A stretch of 64,000 bases of DNA from DASSQJ01 sp963730165 (lineage in GTDB: Bacteria; Actinomycetota; Actinomycetes; Actinomycetales; Dermatophilaceae): NCBI GenBank assembly GCA_963730165.1, contig CAVSQS010000002.1, positions 796,282 through 860,281 on the forward strand, given 5' to 3'. Shown here piece by piece: positions 50,064 to 57,828 of the stretch; positions within the stretch are counted from its first letter, which is position 1; the number at the start of each line of letters is the position of its first letter. Made by a program: the position numbers and the translations under genes. Under the pieces are notes generated by a model that searched no databases, was not told the DNA's origin, and saw nothing but the letters and a program-made list of their open reading frames with translations.

Positions 50064-51113
50064 TCAGCCGTGGACGCGGCGCACCCAGGCCTGGGGGTCG
50101 GTGATCTCCTGCGGCAGCGGCAGGGTCTCGGGCGAGCTCCACACGGCGTTGAAGCCGTCGACGCCCACCGACTCCTGGGCCCCGCAAACGAACTGGGCGC
50201 CGTCGGAGTACTGGCGCATCTTCGCCTCGAGCCCGAGCAGGCGGCGCAGCAGCCGGTCGGGAGCGCCGGCCCCCTTGCGCCGTGCGGTGAACCGTCGCCG
50301 GATCTCCTCGACGCTGGGCACGTGGGCCGGACCGACATCGTCCATGACGACGTCGGCGTGACCCTCGAGGAGCGACATGATGGCGGTGATCCGCGCCAGC
50401 TGCTCGCGCTGCTCGGGCGTGGTGAACAGCTCGGCGAGGCCGGTGCTGCCCTCCTGGAACAGCTCGGGGAGGCGCTCGGTGAGCCGACTGGCGAGCTCAT
50501 GGAGGCGCTCCTGGTCGGGGGCGAGGTCGATGGCCAGCGTGCGCGTCTCGCGGATCATGTGCTCGCGCAGCCACGGGTTGGCGGTGAACTGCACCCGGTG
50601 GGTCTCCTCGTGCATGCAGACCCAGGCACGGAAGTCGGCGCGGTCGACGCCGAGCTCGGTGGCCACGGACATGAGGTTCGGCGCGACGAGGAGGAGGGCG
50701 GGGGTGCCGCCCGGAGCGATGTCGTACTGGCCGAGCACCTTGGTCGCCATGAAGGCGAGCAGGCCGCCGGCCTCGGCCCCGGTGACCTTGCCGCCCACAG
50801 CCTGGGCGGTGGCGCCCGGGGTGATGCCGCGCTTCTCGACGATCGAGCTGATGGCCGGGTCGAGCAGCGCCGACATCGAGTCGGCGTTGACCGCGATCCA
50901 CGTGGCCCGGTCGACGACGAGCGCGTCGGGCGCGTCCGGGGGTGTCTGCATCCTCGCGGTCTCGGCCACCGGCTGCCGTGCGGCCACGGCGGCGGCGCGG
51001 ATGGCCTGGACCTCCGCCCTGGCCTCCGCAGGGGTCACGGACGGCCCGGCAGGCACGAGGGCCCGGCCGGTGGACTTGGCGAAATCCCAGTCGACGTACT
51101 GCACGGGGCCCAC
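50064..51113 (-). CDS. Zinc-dependent metalloprotease (DUF2342, 'coenzyme F420 biosynthesis-associated' family)
   Basis: Protein of 349 aa. Zinc motif HEETH is in VCMHEETHRVQFTANPWLREHM, with a downstream glutamate in SLLEGHADVVMDD that could complete the metal site. The F420 label comes from genome-association naming and is not evidence of that role. It lies between dacB and tilS as Rv3626c does. GTG 51113 avoids overlap with dacB; the frame is open to 51137, and no good ribosome-binding site decides. Confidence 0.85.
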   Translation of the reverse strand: MGPVQYVDWDFAKSTGRALVPAGPSVTPAEARAEVQAIRAAAVAARQPVAETARMQTPPDAPDALVVDRATWIAVNADSMSALLDPAISSIVEKRGITPGATAQAVGGKVTGAEAGGLLAFMATKVLGQYDIAPGGTPALLLVAPNLMSVATELGVDRADFRAWVCMHEETHRVQFTANPWLREHMIRETRTLAIDLAPDQERLHELASRLTERLPELFQEGSTGLAELFTTPEQREQLARITAIMSLLEGHADVVMDDVGPAHVPSVEEIRRRFTARRKGAGAPDRLLRRLLGLEAKMRQYSDGAQFVCGAQESVGVDGFNAVWSSPETLPLPQEITDPQAWVRRVHG

Positions 51114-51117
51114 CCTC

Positions 51118-52575
51118 TCATTCCGCGCCGCAGCCACAGCGGGTCAGGCCGGCGACGATCCGGTCGAGGGCCTCCCGGGCGCGCACGATGCCGTCGTAGG
51201 TCTCCGGGAAGCCGTCGGCCAGGACCACGAACGTGAGCAGACGCCCGTCCGCGTCCACCGTGGTCCCGGCCAGTCCGGAGCCCGCTGCGAGCGTCCCGGT
51301 CTTGGCTCGGGGCACTCCGGCGACACCCTTGGTGGCGGCGTCGTGGAAGCGGTGGGCCAACGTGCCGTCGAGGCCCGAGACGGGCAGGGCGGCGACGGCG
51401 GCCCGCAGCTGCGGCACCTCGTCGGTGGTGGCGAGGGCGAGCACCGCCGCCATGGTGCGGGGGGTGGCGCGCTGGCCGGGGCTCAGCCCGGAGGCGTCGG
51501 TGATCCGCAGGCCGGCCGTCGGCACGGCGTGCGCCTCGAGCCGCGAACGGATGTACTGCGCGTTGGCGTCGACCGGCTGCGTCGGCCGGCCGACGGTGGC
51601 CACCGACTGGCGCACGAGGTTCTCGATGAGGGTGTTGTCGCTGGTGTCGAGGGTGTGGTCGAGGACCTCGCCGTACGTCGCCGACTCGACGGCGCCGAGC
51701 TCCTCGGCGTCCTGCGGCGCCGGCCGGGTCCACGTCGACGGCGGCCGCAGCGTGACCGCCATCCCCCTCGCGCGGAGCCGCTTCTGCAGCGCGGCCGCCA
51801 CCTGCTGCTCGGGGTCGGTGGCGGGTGTGCTGCTCTCGTCACCCAGCTGCGTCGCGAGCCCGGTCATGACGACGGGCCGGGCGTAGAACTGACCGAGGTC
51901 CCCGCCCTGCCAGGTCGCCGGGTAGCGCGGGCCGGGGGCCCACGAGAGGTCGAGCCGCAGGCGGTAGCGGCCGGTGGTTCCCGGACCGAGGGTCTCCACC
52001 ACCTGGGCGGCCAGGTCGTCCAGCCCCGCGTGGCCGAGCACGGCGTCCGGCGCCCCCTTCCCGGGCGCGAGGAGCACGTCACCGCGCGCGACGAGGACCA
52101 GGTCTCGCGAGTCCGGGACAGCGACCACGGACGTCGTCATCCGCGCGCCGAGGTCGAGGGTGTCGGCCACCGCGAGTGCCGAGAGGAGCTTGAGTGTCGA
52201 GGCCGGGACGCGGGGCGTCCCGCCGTCCAGGGCCCACAGCTCCTCCCCGGTCGTGCCGTCGCCGACGGCGATGCCGACCCCCGCGGCGAGGTCGGGGTCG
52301 TCGGAGGCCCGGGTGAGCGCCCTCCGAAGCCCCGCCGCCGTCGGCTCTGGCGCGTCCTCGCCGGCTCCCGTGAGCAACGCGTCGTCGCCGGTCGGACCGG
52401 GAGTGGGGAGCAGCACCGGCGCCGGGGTCCCCGAGACGGTGGGGGTGGGCAGCGGTCGGGGCCGGTCGAGGGTGAGGACACCGGGGGCGAGGTCATAGAC
52501 GTCGGCGGCCACGTACCCACCGGCCGCCAGGAGGGCGCCGGTCGTGAGGAAGGCGGTGAGCATGACCCGTCTCAC
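51118..52575 (-). CDS. dacB: D-alanyl-D-alanine carboxypeptidase/endopeptidase (PBP4, peptidase S13)
   Basis: Cell-wall peptidase of 485 aa. Signal/anchor helix about 5-25 (LTAFLTTGALLAAGGYVAAD), Pro/Thr linker, then the penicillin-binding motifs: SxxK as STLK (PASTLKLLSAL), SDN in LDTSDNTLIENLV, KTG in RAKTGTLAAGS. GTG 52575 is preferred (GGGAG 5 nt upstream). Divergent from ppa. Corresponds to Rv3627c. Confidence 0.94.
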   Translation of the reverse strand: MRRVMLTAFLTTGALLAAGGYVAADVYDLAPGVLTLDRPRPLPTPTVSGTPAPVLLPTPGPTGDDALLTGAGEDAPEPTAAGLRRALTRASDDPDLAAGVGIAVGDGTTGEELWALDGGTPRVPASTLKLLSALAVADTLDLGARMTTSVVAVPDSRDLVLVARGDVLLAPGKGAPDAVLGHAGLDDLAAQVVETLGPGTTGRYRLRLDLSWAPGPRYPATWQGGDLGQFYARPVVMTGLATQLGDESSTPATDPEQQVAAALQKRLRARGMAVTLRPPSTWTRPAPQDAEELGAVESATYGEVLDHTLDTSDNTLIENLVRQSVATVGRPTQPVDANAQYIRSRLEAHAVPTAGLRITDASGLSPGQRATPRTMAAVLALATTDEVPQLRAAVAALPVSGLDGTLAHRFHDAATKGVAGVPRAKTGTLAAGSGLAGTTVDADGRLLTFVVLADGFPETYDGIVRAREALDRIVAGLTRCGCGAE

Positions 52576-52660
52576 GCCCACTCCCTTCGTGCCCCGGGGG
52601 CCGCATGCGCCAGACTGAGGGGCCACAGCCTAGGTCACGCGTCCGAGGGAGCCAGCCACC

Positions 52661-53302
52661 GTGGAGTTCGACGTCACCATCGAGATCCCCAAGGGTCACC
52701 GCAACAAGTACGAGGTCGACCACGAGACCGGGCGCATCCGCCTCGACCGGATGCTCTTCACGGCCATGTCCTACCCGTCGGACTACGGCTACATCGAGGA
52801 CTCCCTGGGCGAGGACGGCGACCCGCTCGACGCCCTCGTCCTGCTCGACGAGCCGACCTGGCCGGGCTGCCTGGTCCGCGCGCGGCCCATCGGGATGTTC
52901 CACATGCGCGACGAGGCCGGCGGCGACGACAAGATCCTCTGCATCCCGGCGGGCGACCCGCGCAAGAACCACATCGTCGAGCTCGAGGACATCACCGAGT
53001 TCGACCGGCTGGAGATCCAGCACTTCTTCGAGACCTACAAGGACCTCGAGCCGGGAAAGTCGGTCGAGGGCGCCCACTGGGCCGGCCGCGAGGACGCCGA
53101 GCGCTGCATCGTGGAGGCCTGGGACCGGGCCAAGGCCGCCGGGCTGACGACGGCCCGGTGGCGGATGCCCGTGCACGAGGTCCCGTCGGCGGAGGTGGTC
53201 GACGCGGTGACGTCGGCGCACACGCTCGAGGAGATCGAGAAGGCGGCGGAGAAGGCGCGCGCCGAGCTCGCGACCAAGGACAAGCCGCTCAGCGACGACT
53301 GA
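52661..53302 (+). CDS. ppa: Inorganic pyrophosphatase with C-terminal extension
   Basis: Family I soluble pyrophosphatase. The core of about 168 residues is complete: EIPKGHRNKYEVDHETG, YPSDYGYIEDSLGEDGDPLDALV (Mg-binding aspartates) and HFFETYKDLEPGKSVE. The protein is 213 aa; about 45 extra residues (from about TTARWRMPV) end in a charged helix, EEIEKAAEKARAELATKD. Family members are usually 160-175 aa. GTG start. Confidence 0.96.
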   Translation: MEFDVTIEIPKGHRNKYEVDHETGRIRLDRMLFTAMSYPSDYGYIEDSLGEDGDPLDALVLLDEPTWPGCLVRARPIGMFHMRDEAGGDDKILCIPAGDPRKNHIVELEDITEFDRLEIQHFFETYKDLEPGKSVEGAHWAGREDAERCIVEAWDRAKAAGLTTARWRMPVHEVPSAEVVDAVTSAHTLEEIEKAAEKARAELATKDKPLSDD

Positions 53303-53311
53303 CCCCCCCTC

Positions 53312-53346
53312 CCCCGGATTTCCCGCCTCATGCCGGAAACCCGGGG
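53312..53346. terminator. Convergent hairpin between ppa and DUF427 genes
   Basis: Stem CCCCGGATTTCC (53312-53323) against GGAAACCCGGGG (53335-53346), one mismatch, 11-nt loop. Ten bases after the ppa stop. Confidence 0.6.
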
Positions 53347-53404
53347 TCGCGCCCGAAAGGTTCCGAGGCGATGTCGGGGTTCGTCGCACCCGGCGGGAAA
53401 CCTG

Positions 53405-53902
53405 TCACCAGCCCCAGGTGCCGGGGCCGCCCTTGAAGGGGCCGACGACGCGTGAGGTGACCCACCCCCCGTAGAAGCCGCCCTCCTGCGGCTGGACCAC
53501 CTCGCCGTCGACGGTGCACTGATCCACCGCGGCAGGCATCACGGCCACGTACCCGCGCAACGACTCGAACCCCCGCGTCGGCGAGGGGTAGGTCCAGGCC
53601 GCGCGTGCCGCGACCGTCTCGCCGGCGACGAGGTCGTAGTAGGCGGCCGTCCCTTTGAACTCGCAGTACGTCTGCCCGTCGACCGGGCGCAGCGCGCCGT
53701 CCTCGAACGCCTCCACCGGCAGGTAGTACGTGGGCGGGTGGCTCGTCTCGAGCACCCGCAGGCTGCGGTCGGTGCGTGCGACGCGGCGACCAGCGAGCCG
53801 GACCTCGACGACCTCGTCCGAGGGCTCCACCCGCGGCGGGCGGGGGTAGTCCCACACGGACTCCTGGCCGGGCCCGGGAGGGTCGGGACGCGGGTGCCTC
53901 AC
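53405..53902 (-). CDS. DUF427 domain-containing protein
   Basis: Protein of 165 aa with the DUF427 pattern: VRLAGRRVARTDRSLRVLETSHPPTYYLPVE then TYCEFKGTAAYYDLVAGETVAARAAW. The fold is a small beta-barrel of unknown role. The C-terminal segment GGFYGGWVTSRVVGPFKGG is typical. GTG start overlaps the upstream stop (GTGA). Confidence 0.88.
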   Translation of the reverse strand: MRHPRPDPPGPGQESVWDYPRPPRVEPSDEVVEVRLAGRRVARTDRSLRVLETSHPPTYYLPVEAFEDGALRPVDGQTYCEFKGTAAYYDLVAGETVAARAAWTYPSPTRGFESLRGYVAVMPAAVDQCTVDGEVVQPQEGGFYGGWVTSRVVGPFKGGPGTWGW

Positions 53903-54285
53903 GCGGTGCCGTCCGTGGCGAGCGCTGCCGTGAGCGATCGCCCGAAGGCCTCGACCGAGCCCCCCGCCGCAGCGATGCCGGTGGGTCCGAGCAGTGCGGT
54001 CAGCGACCCGTCGCGCCGGATGCCCAGCACGGCCGGCAGACCGGAGAGAACGAGCGCCTCACGCTCCCGGCCCGAGGTCTCGTTGCGATGGACGAGGCGG
54101 ACCGGCACCGGCATCCGCGCCACCATCTCGTCCCACTCGGGGCGACGCCGTACTCCCTTGTGCGAGATCGCGCAGAGGGAGCAGCTGGCGCTGCCGAACA
54201 AGTGCTTCACGGCGTACACCGTCTCACCGACGATCCCGCCGTCGGCGTCGTATACGGCGACGACCTCGGTGACCGGTTCTGCCAT
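53899..54285 (-). CDS. Hypothetical protein with CXXC motif
   Basis: Protein of 128 aa: VAVYDADGGIVGETVYAVKHLFGSASCSLCAISHKGVRRRPEW. The CSLC pair with nearby histidines suggests thiol redox or metal binding; the second half (VRLVHRNETSGREREALVLS) is beta-alpha. I do not recognise the family. Co-translated with the DUF427 gene. Confidence 0.7.
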   Translation of the reverse strand: MAEPVTEVVAVYDADGGIVGETVYAVKHLFGSASCSLCAISHKGVRRRPEWDEMVARMPVPVRLVHRNETSGREREALVLSGLPAVLGIRRDGSLTALLGPTGIAAAGGSVEAFGRSLTAALATDGTA

Positions 54286-54307
54286 GACAGCAGCGTATCC
54301 CCGCAGG

Positions 54308-54820
54308 TCAGTCCCGCTCGACCCAACGGTCGACGGCCCACACGAGGGCGAGCGCCGCAGCAGGTGCGACGCCGTCGGCGATGTCGATGACGTACTGGTC
54401 GCGGATCTGCACCCACCTCTGGGTGATCTGCACGACGTGGCGGCCGTTGCTGTCGTTGACGCTGTAGTTCTTCTCGACGATGTTGCCCTCGAGCAGCCAC
54501 TCCCCGCCCGTGGCCAGGGTGACGTCGATCTTGTCCTTGATGAACTTGAAGGCCTGGGCGTGCAGGTGGGCGAACTCCGAGCCGGAGGCGTCGGTCACGT
54601 CCATCCGCTTGGGGATCCCGAGGAGCTTGCCGCGCACCTCGTAGAGGACGTTGCCCTCCATGTCCTTGATGTCGGCCTTCGGACGGGTGCCGATCTTGCC
54701 GTCGACGAAGAAGAGCTCCTCCTCGGTGCCGGGGTCGAGGACGCGGAAGTCGCGGCCGGCGCCGAACTTGCTCTTCATGAGAAGGCGGGTATAGCCCGCA
54801 GGCGCGGGCGGAATGGCCAT
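54308..54820 (-). CDS. LURP-one-related/Tubby C-terminal-like protein
   Basis: Protein of 170 aa: YTRLLMKSKFGAGRDFRVLD then LYEVRGKLLGIPKRMDVTD and EWLLEGNIVEKNYSVND are successive strands of the LURP-one/Tubby-like barrel. The final AAALALVWAVDRW is a short amphipathic helix. Function in bacteria unknown; related domains bind phospholipids. Confidence 0.82.
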   Translation of the reverse strand: MAIPPAPAGYTRLLMKSKFGAGRDFRVLDPGTEEELFFVDGKIGTRPKADIKDMEGNVLYEVRGKLLGIPKRMDVTDASGSEFAHLHAQAFKFIKDKIDVTLATGGEWLLEGNIVEKNYSVNDSNGRHVVQITQRWVQIRDQYVIDIADGVAPAAALALVWAVDRWVERD

Positions 54821-54975
54821 GGCGGGGGACCTCCGGGTCGGGGTGACGTCGGGCCCACGGTACTGGCGCGCCGTCGGGACGAGGTCCGTGGGGGGACCGT
54901 GGAGTCCTCACCCCGGGCTCCCGCTGAGGTCACCCTGCGTCGCGGTTCCCTGCGACCCGACGGGAGGGGCCACGC

Positions 54976-55584
54976 GTGCGATGGAACAAGAGTGCAGTGG
55001 CAGCGACGGCCGTCCTCGTGGTGACGATGGTCCTGATGGTCGTCGGCATCACCGTGGGGTTCGAGTCGTTCAACGGCAAGGGCTTCATCGCCCGGATCGT
55101 CCTCTACCCGGTGCTCATGCTCGCGCTGCCCGCCGCGTACTGGTGGCGCCGGCAGAGCACCGACCAGCCCCTCCCGTGGGGCGCCTTCACGCTCGTCATG
55201 ATCCCCTTCCTCATCGACGTCCTCGGGAACTTCTTCGACCTCTACGACTCGATCGAGGTCTGGGACGACCTCAACCACCTCGTCAACTGGTTCCTGCTCC
55301 TGTGGGGCATCGGGCTGCTCGTGTTCCCGTCGGCCGCGTCGGTGCGTGAGCGGCCGGTGCTCGTGGTGTTCACGGTCGGGGCCCTCGGGGCGCTGCTCGC
55401 CGTGGGGTGGGAGGTCGGCGAGTGGTACGTCTTCCTCAAGGGCGGTGTCGAGGACGTCGGGCTCTACCAGGACACGATCGGCGACGAGGTTCTCGGCACG
55501 ACCGGGGCCTTCGCGGCCGGCCTGATCGTCCTGTGGTGGCGGCGGCGGGCCTCCTCCACCGAGCCGGACCCGGGCGCCGCCTGA
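54976..55584 (+). CDS. Polytopic membrane protein (DUF2238/YjdF-like)
   Basis: Protein of 202 aa with about five to six helices. Conserved polar motifs within helices: DVLGNFFDLYDSIEVWDDLNH, WEVGEWY and DTIGDEVLGTTGA, the pattern of DUF2238 proteins. GTG 54976 with GGGAGGGG upstream. Function unknown; the acidic/His motifs could bind metal. Confidence 0.8.
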   Translation: MRWNKSAVAATAVLVVTMVLMVVGITVGFESFNGKGFIARIVLYPVLMLALPAAYWWRRQSTDQPLPWGAFTLVMIPFLIDVLGNFFDLYDSIEVWDDLNHLVNWFLLLWGIGLLVFPSAASVRERPVLVVFTVGALGALLAVGWEVGEWYVFLKGGVEDVGLYQDTIGDEVLGTTGAFAAGLIVLWWRRRASSTEPDPGAA

Positions 55585-55741
55585 GCGGCCTCCCGCATCG
55601 CCGGCACGACCACGCGGGCCGACCGGATCGTCTGCGCAGTTCCCCCGATGGCATGACCTCCCTGCCGCCGGAGAATGGGCTCGACGCAACGGCCGCGGCG
55701 GGGGCCGGGGTCGGCGGAACCACGAAGGGTGGGACGGGACG

Positions 55742-56500
55742 ATGGGACGTGACACACGAAGTGGTCATGCCGGAGCCACCGGGCCCCGGCGGCGGTGGCA
55801 GGTCGGGTTCGTGGCAGCGGCGATGCTGGCGACCGTCGCCTCGGCCCCGCCCGCGTGGGCATCGCACGACGGCGGAGCGGTGTCGCCGGGCTGCCAGATC
55901 CTCATCGACCAGCGCGGCACCCCCCTGGAGGTCGCCGACGGGACCGGCTACGGCTTCCGCCTCGAAGAGACACCCTTCCACGACGGCGACACCCTCGTGG
56001 TCAGCCCCTTCTCCGAGTGGACCGGCCCGGATGGCTGGCCGGTCAGCGTCATCACCAGGCCGACCGTTGCGGAGACCATCGTCCTCGCCGAGGGCACGAT
56101 CGAGTCCGGGGTGAGCTACGTGTTCTCGGCCACGCCGACATCGGGCTTGCTGGGGATGTTCGTCGCGGCGGCTGACGGGGGGAGGTATGACGGCACCTTC
56201 ACCATGGACTGTGTCCCGGCCGCGCCCCCGGACGGCGACGCGGACGGCGTCATCGACGGCCAAGGCCTGTGCCCCGGCACCGTCCTTCCGGACCGCGCGG
56301 CCCGGAGGCTGCTGCCGAACCGGTACGAGACGAACGCCGCCGGCGAGTTCGTGGACGCCGACGGCACGGTGGCAGCGACCAATGCCGACACCGGAGGCTG
56401 CTCGGCTAGACAGATCGGCGCCGCCGCCGGCCTTGGGGCGGGCGAGGTGCGCTTCGGGCTGACCGCTGCCGCGCTCCGGTCGTGGATCGCCTCGCTCTGA
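55742..56500 (+). CDS. Secreted hypothetical protein
   Basis: Protein of 252 aa. A twin-Arg-like basic N-terminus (GPRRRWQVGFVAAAMLATVA) and cleavage near AWASHD make a signal peptide. Two to four cysteines (GCQILID, MDCVPAAP, GLCPGT, GGCSAR) likely form disulfides. DGDADGVIDGQGLCPGT resembles a thrombospondin-type-3 calcium loop. No family recognised. It is the last gene before the mobile element. Confidence 0.75.
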   Translation: MGRDTRSGHAGATGPRRRWQVGFVAAAMLATVASAPPAWASHDGGAVSPGCQILIDQRGTPLEVADGTGYGFRLEETPFHDGDTLVVSPFSEWTGPDGWPVSVITRPTVAETIVLAEGTIESGVSYVFSATPTSGLLGMFVAAADGGRYDGTFTMDCVPAAPPDGDADGVIDGQGLCPGTVLPDRAARRLLPNRYETNAAGEFVDADGTVAATNADTGGCSARQIGAAAGLGAGEVRFGLTAAALRSWIASL

Positions 56501-56784
56501 CGGCTCGAGGGACGGGCCGTCCCCGGAGGCGCCGCTCACCGGACGCCGTCCTGGGCCGCGTCACGGCCAGCTCGACGGGTCCCCCCCGGCGGCATCTGGC
56601 TGTCGGGAGCGACGTCTCTGCCGCGCCGGCGGGCACGCGCTGGCGGGGTGGGTGGGCGGTGTGGCGACCTGAGGCGTGGCACACGGTTGCACGGCGATGG
56701 CGCGCGCCCCTTCCCGGCGCACCGAGAGCAGCGGAAGGCCTCCTCGACCGGTGTCGAGGGGGCCTTTTGTGCATCGTTGCGCGG
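56501..56784. other. Gene-free stretch before the integration site
   Basis: No credible gene on either strand; open frames here are short, arginine-rich shadows. It holds the hairpin at 56733-56766. It is probably the tail of the core chromosome beside a former tRNA gene. Confidence 0.5.
56733..56766 (+). terminator. Hairpin with T-run before the tRNA fragment
   Basis: AAGGCCTCCTCGAC (56733-56746), loop CGGT, then GTCGAGG (56751-56757) and GGCCTT (56761-56766) with a small G-bulge, followed by TT. Orientation fits plus-strand transcription. Confidence 0.55.
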
Positions 56785-56822
56785 AGCTGCCTAAGGGAAT
56801 CGAACCCTTGACCTATTCATTT
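56785..56822 (-). tRNA. 3' fragment of a tRNA gene (tRNA-Thr is the best guess), left integration boundary
   Basis: On the minus strand this reads: end of anticodon loop AA, stem half TGAAT, variable AGGTC, T-arm AAGGG-TTCGATT-CCCTT (a perfect 5-bp stem with a 7-nt loop), acceptor half AGGCAGC, discriminator T. No 5' half with GCTGCCT follows upstream, so this is not a whole tRNA. It is the piece left when an element integrates through the anticodon-to-T-arm region. The amino acid identity is a guess from the acceptor and arm sequence. Confidence 0.6.
56796..56820 (+). repeat. Attachment-site core, copy 1 (attL-like)
   Basis: 25-bp sequence identical to 57200-57224 in the same orientation; it starts GGAATCGAACCC and ends CCTATTCAT, and is the T-arm/variable/anticodon-stem part of a tRNA. 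Confidence 0.7.
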
Positions 56823-57199
56823 CGAGAGCGTTCCTGCCCGTTCGCCACTGACCTCGTCGCCGAGAACCCCGCGTGCGGTGGCGACTCAGTGAGGGTGCTC
56901 GGGGGTCGTTGCTCCGCGAGCGGGGGCACCACGGGGGCACGGAGGGTGCGGGCACACTCTTGGCCGCCGACCCGATGGCGGAGCAGGACGCACCCGACGG
57001 AGCGGTCGGGTCAGGGGTGGCCGGAGGCCATCGCGCAGCGATGCGCAGCGCCCTTGACGCGGCCCGAGTCGGGCGCACGATGGTGCTCCGGTGTTGGCGG
57101 GCGAGTTGACTGACCGCCGAGGACGGCACGCCAGCGCCGCCCTCAGGCGGTCGCCGGCGCAGCCGGCGCCTTGATCTATATAGAGGCGTACTCAGCAAC
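56821..57199. other. Gene-free remnant between two attachment cores
   Basis: About 380 bp with no supported gene. It contains a 7-bp GC hairpin CGCCGGC-GCA-GCCGGCG (57152-57168) and the palindrome CTATATAG (57176-57183) close to copy 2. Probably what is left of an earlier insertion. Confidence 0.4.
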
Positions 57200-57224
57200 G
57201 GAATCGAACCCTTGACCTATTCAT
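57200..57224 (+). repeat. Attachment-site core, copy 2 (integrase side)
   Basis: Second exact copy of the 25-bp core, 404 bp from copy 1, same orientation. Identity stops at the T-stem (CCG instead of CCC on the minus strand), so no tRNA 3' end is formed. It is 362 bp before the xis start, where an attP-derived site would be expected. Confidence 0.65.
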
Positions 57225-57257
57225 CACGAGGTACACGAGTCGTGGGGGAACATATGG

Positions 57258-57371
57258 TTGCATTCCGTTGCAAGACAGGCAGATCGCCGAATCACATTGG
57301 CGCATCCCCGACCACGCCGGACCGCAAGAGCGCACTCAATCGTGTCGCAAACATGTCGCTTCCCGTCGCAA
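57258..57371. promoter_or_regulatory. Cluster of short direct repeats near the integrase-side core
   Basis: TTGCA twice (57258-57262, 57268-57272) and three GTCGC-based repeats: TGTCGCAA (57343-57350), TGTCGCTT (57354-57361), CGTCGCAA (57364-57371), spaced 10-11 bp. This resembles the arm-type binding sites of tyrosine integrases or Xis sites. No gene is credible between 57225 and 57586. Confidence 0.35.
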
Positions 57372-57586
57372 GGAGGCTGTGCTCCTGGACCACCGAGCGG
57401 TCGCCAGAACTTCGGGCGGATCCAGCGGCCTTCGCGGCAGGGTTACACCTCGCACCACGGGTGGGCTCGTCGCTCCGCTGTACACCACAACGGTACGCCG
57501 GTCTTGATCACCGAAGGCGCAAAGGTCGCCTACGTGGATCATCCAGCCGAGCATCCGATCGGCCGGCGAGCGGAAGGTTCGACGAC

Positions 57587-57826
57587 ATGGCGCAGCAGGG
57601 AAACTCGACCCCCCTTCCGACGTTCGCAGACGATCCGCTGCTCACTCCCGAGGAGGTCTCCGCCATGCTGGGCGGCATCCCGACCGCAACCCTGAAGCGC
57701 TGGCGCAGCCAGCGCTCGGGTCCCTTGGTGATGCATGTCGGTCGCCATGTCCGCTACCGGCGGTCCGCGGTCGAGTTCTGGCTGAGCGAGAAGGACCGTG
57801 AAGCTGCGGACTGGATGGTGTCGTAG
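57587..57826 (+). CDS. xis: Excisionase-like helix-turn-helix protein
   Basis: DNA-binding protein of 79 aa: LLTPEEVSAMLGGIPTATLKRWRSQRSGP then VRYRRSAVEFWLSEKD is a MerR/excisionase-type winged helix. ATG 57587 has GGAAGG 9 nt upstream; the longer open frame upstream is not coding in character. It ends 2 bp before the integrase GTG, the usual xis-int pairing, and likely directs excision. Confidence 0.85.
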   Translation: MAQQGNSTPLPTFADDPLLTPEEVSAMLGGIPTATLKRWRSQRSGPLVMHVGRHVRYRRSAVEFWLSEKDREAADWMVS

Positions 57827-57828
57827 TA

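Noticed and set aside
56785..56860. Complete functional tRNA gene at the integration border
   Set aside because: The T-arm and 3' acceptor are present, but no D-arm or 5' acceptor (GCTGCCT) exists in the following 80 bp.
57176..57183. CTATATAG palindrome near attachment copy 2 as an operator
   Set aside because: Only 8 bp, single occurrence, no associated gene start; may be chance or part of recombination structure.
57212..57826. 204-codon frame extending xis far upstream
   Set aside because: The first 125 codons overlap the attachment core and the repeats and look random; the ATG at 57587 with a ribosome-binding site gives a normal 79-aa excisionase.
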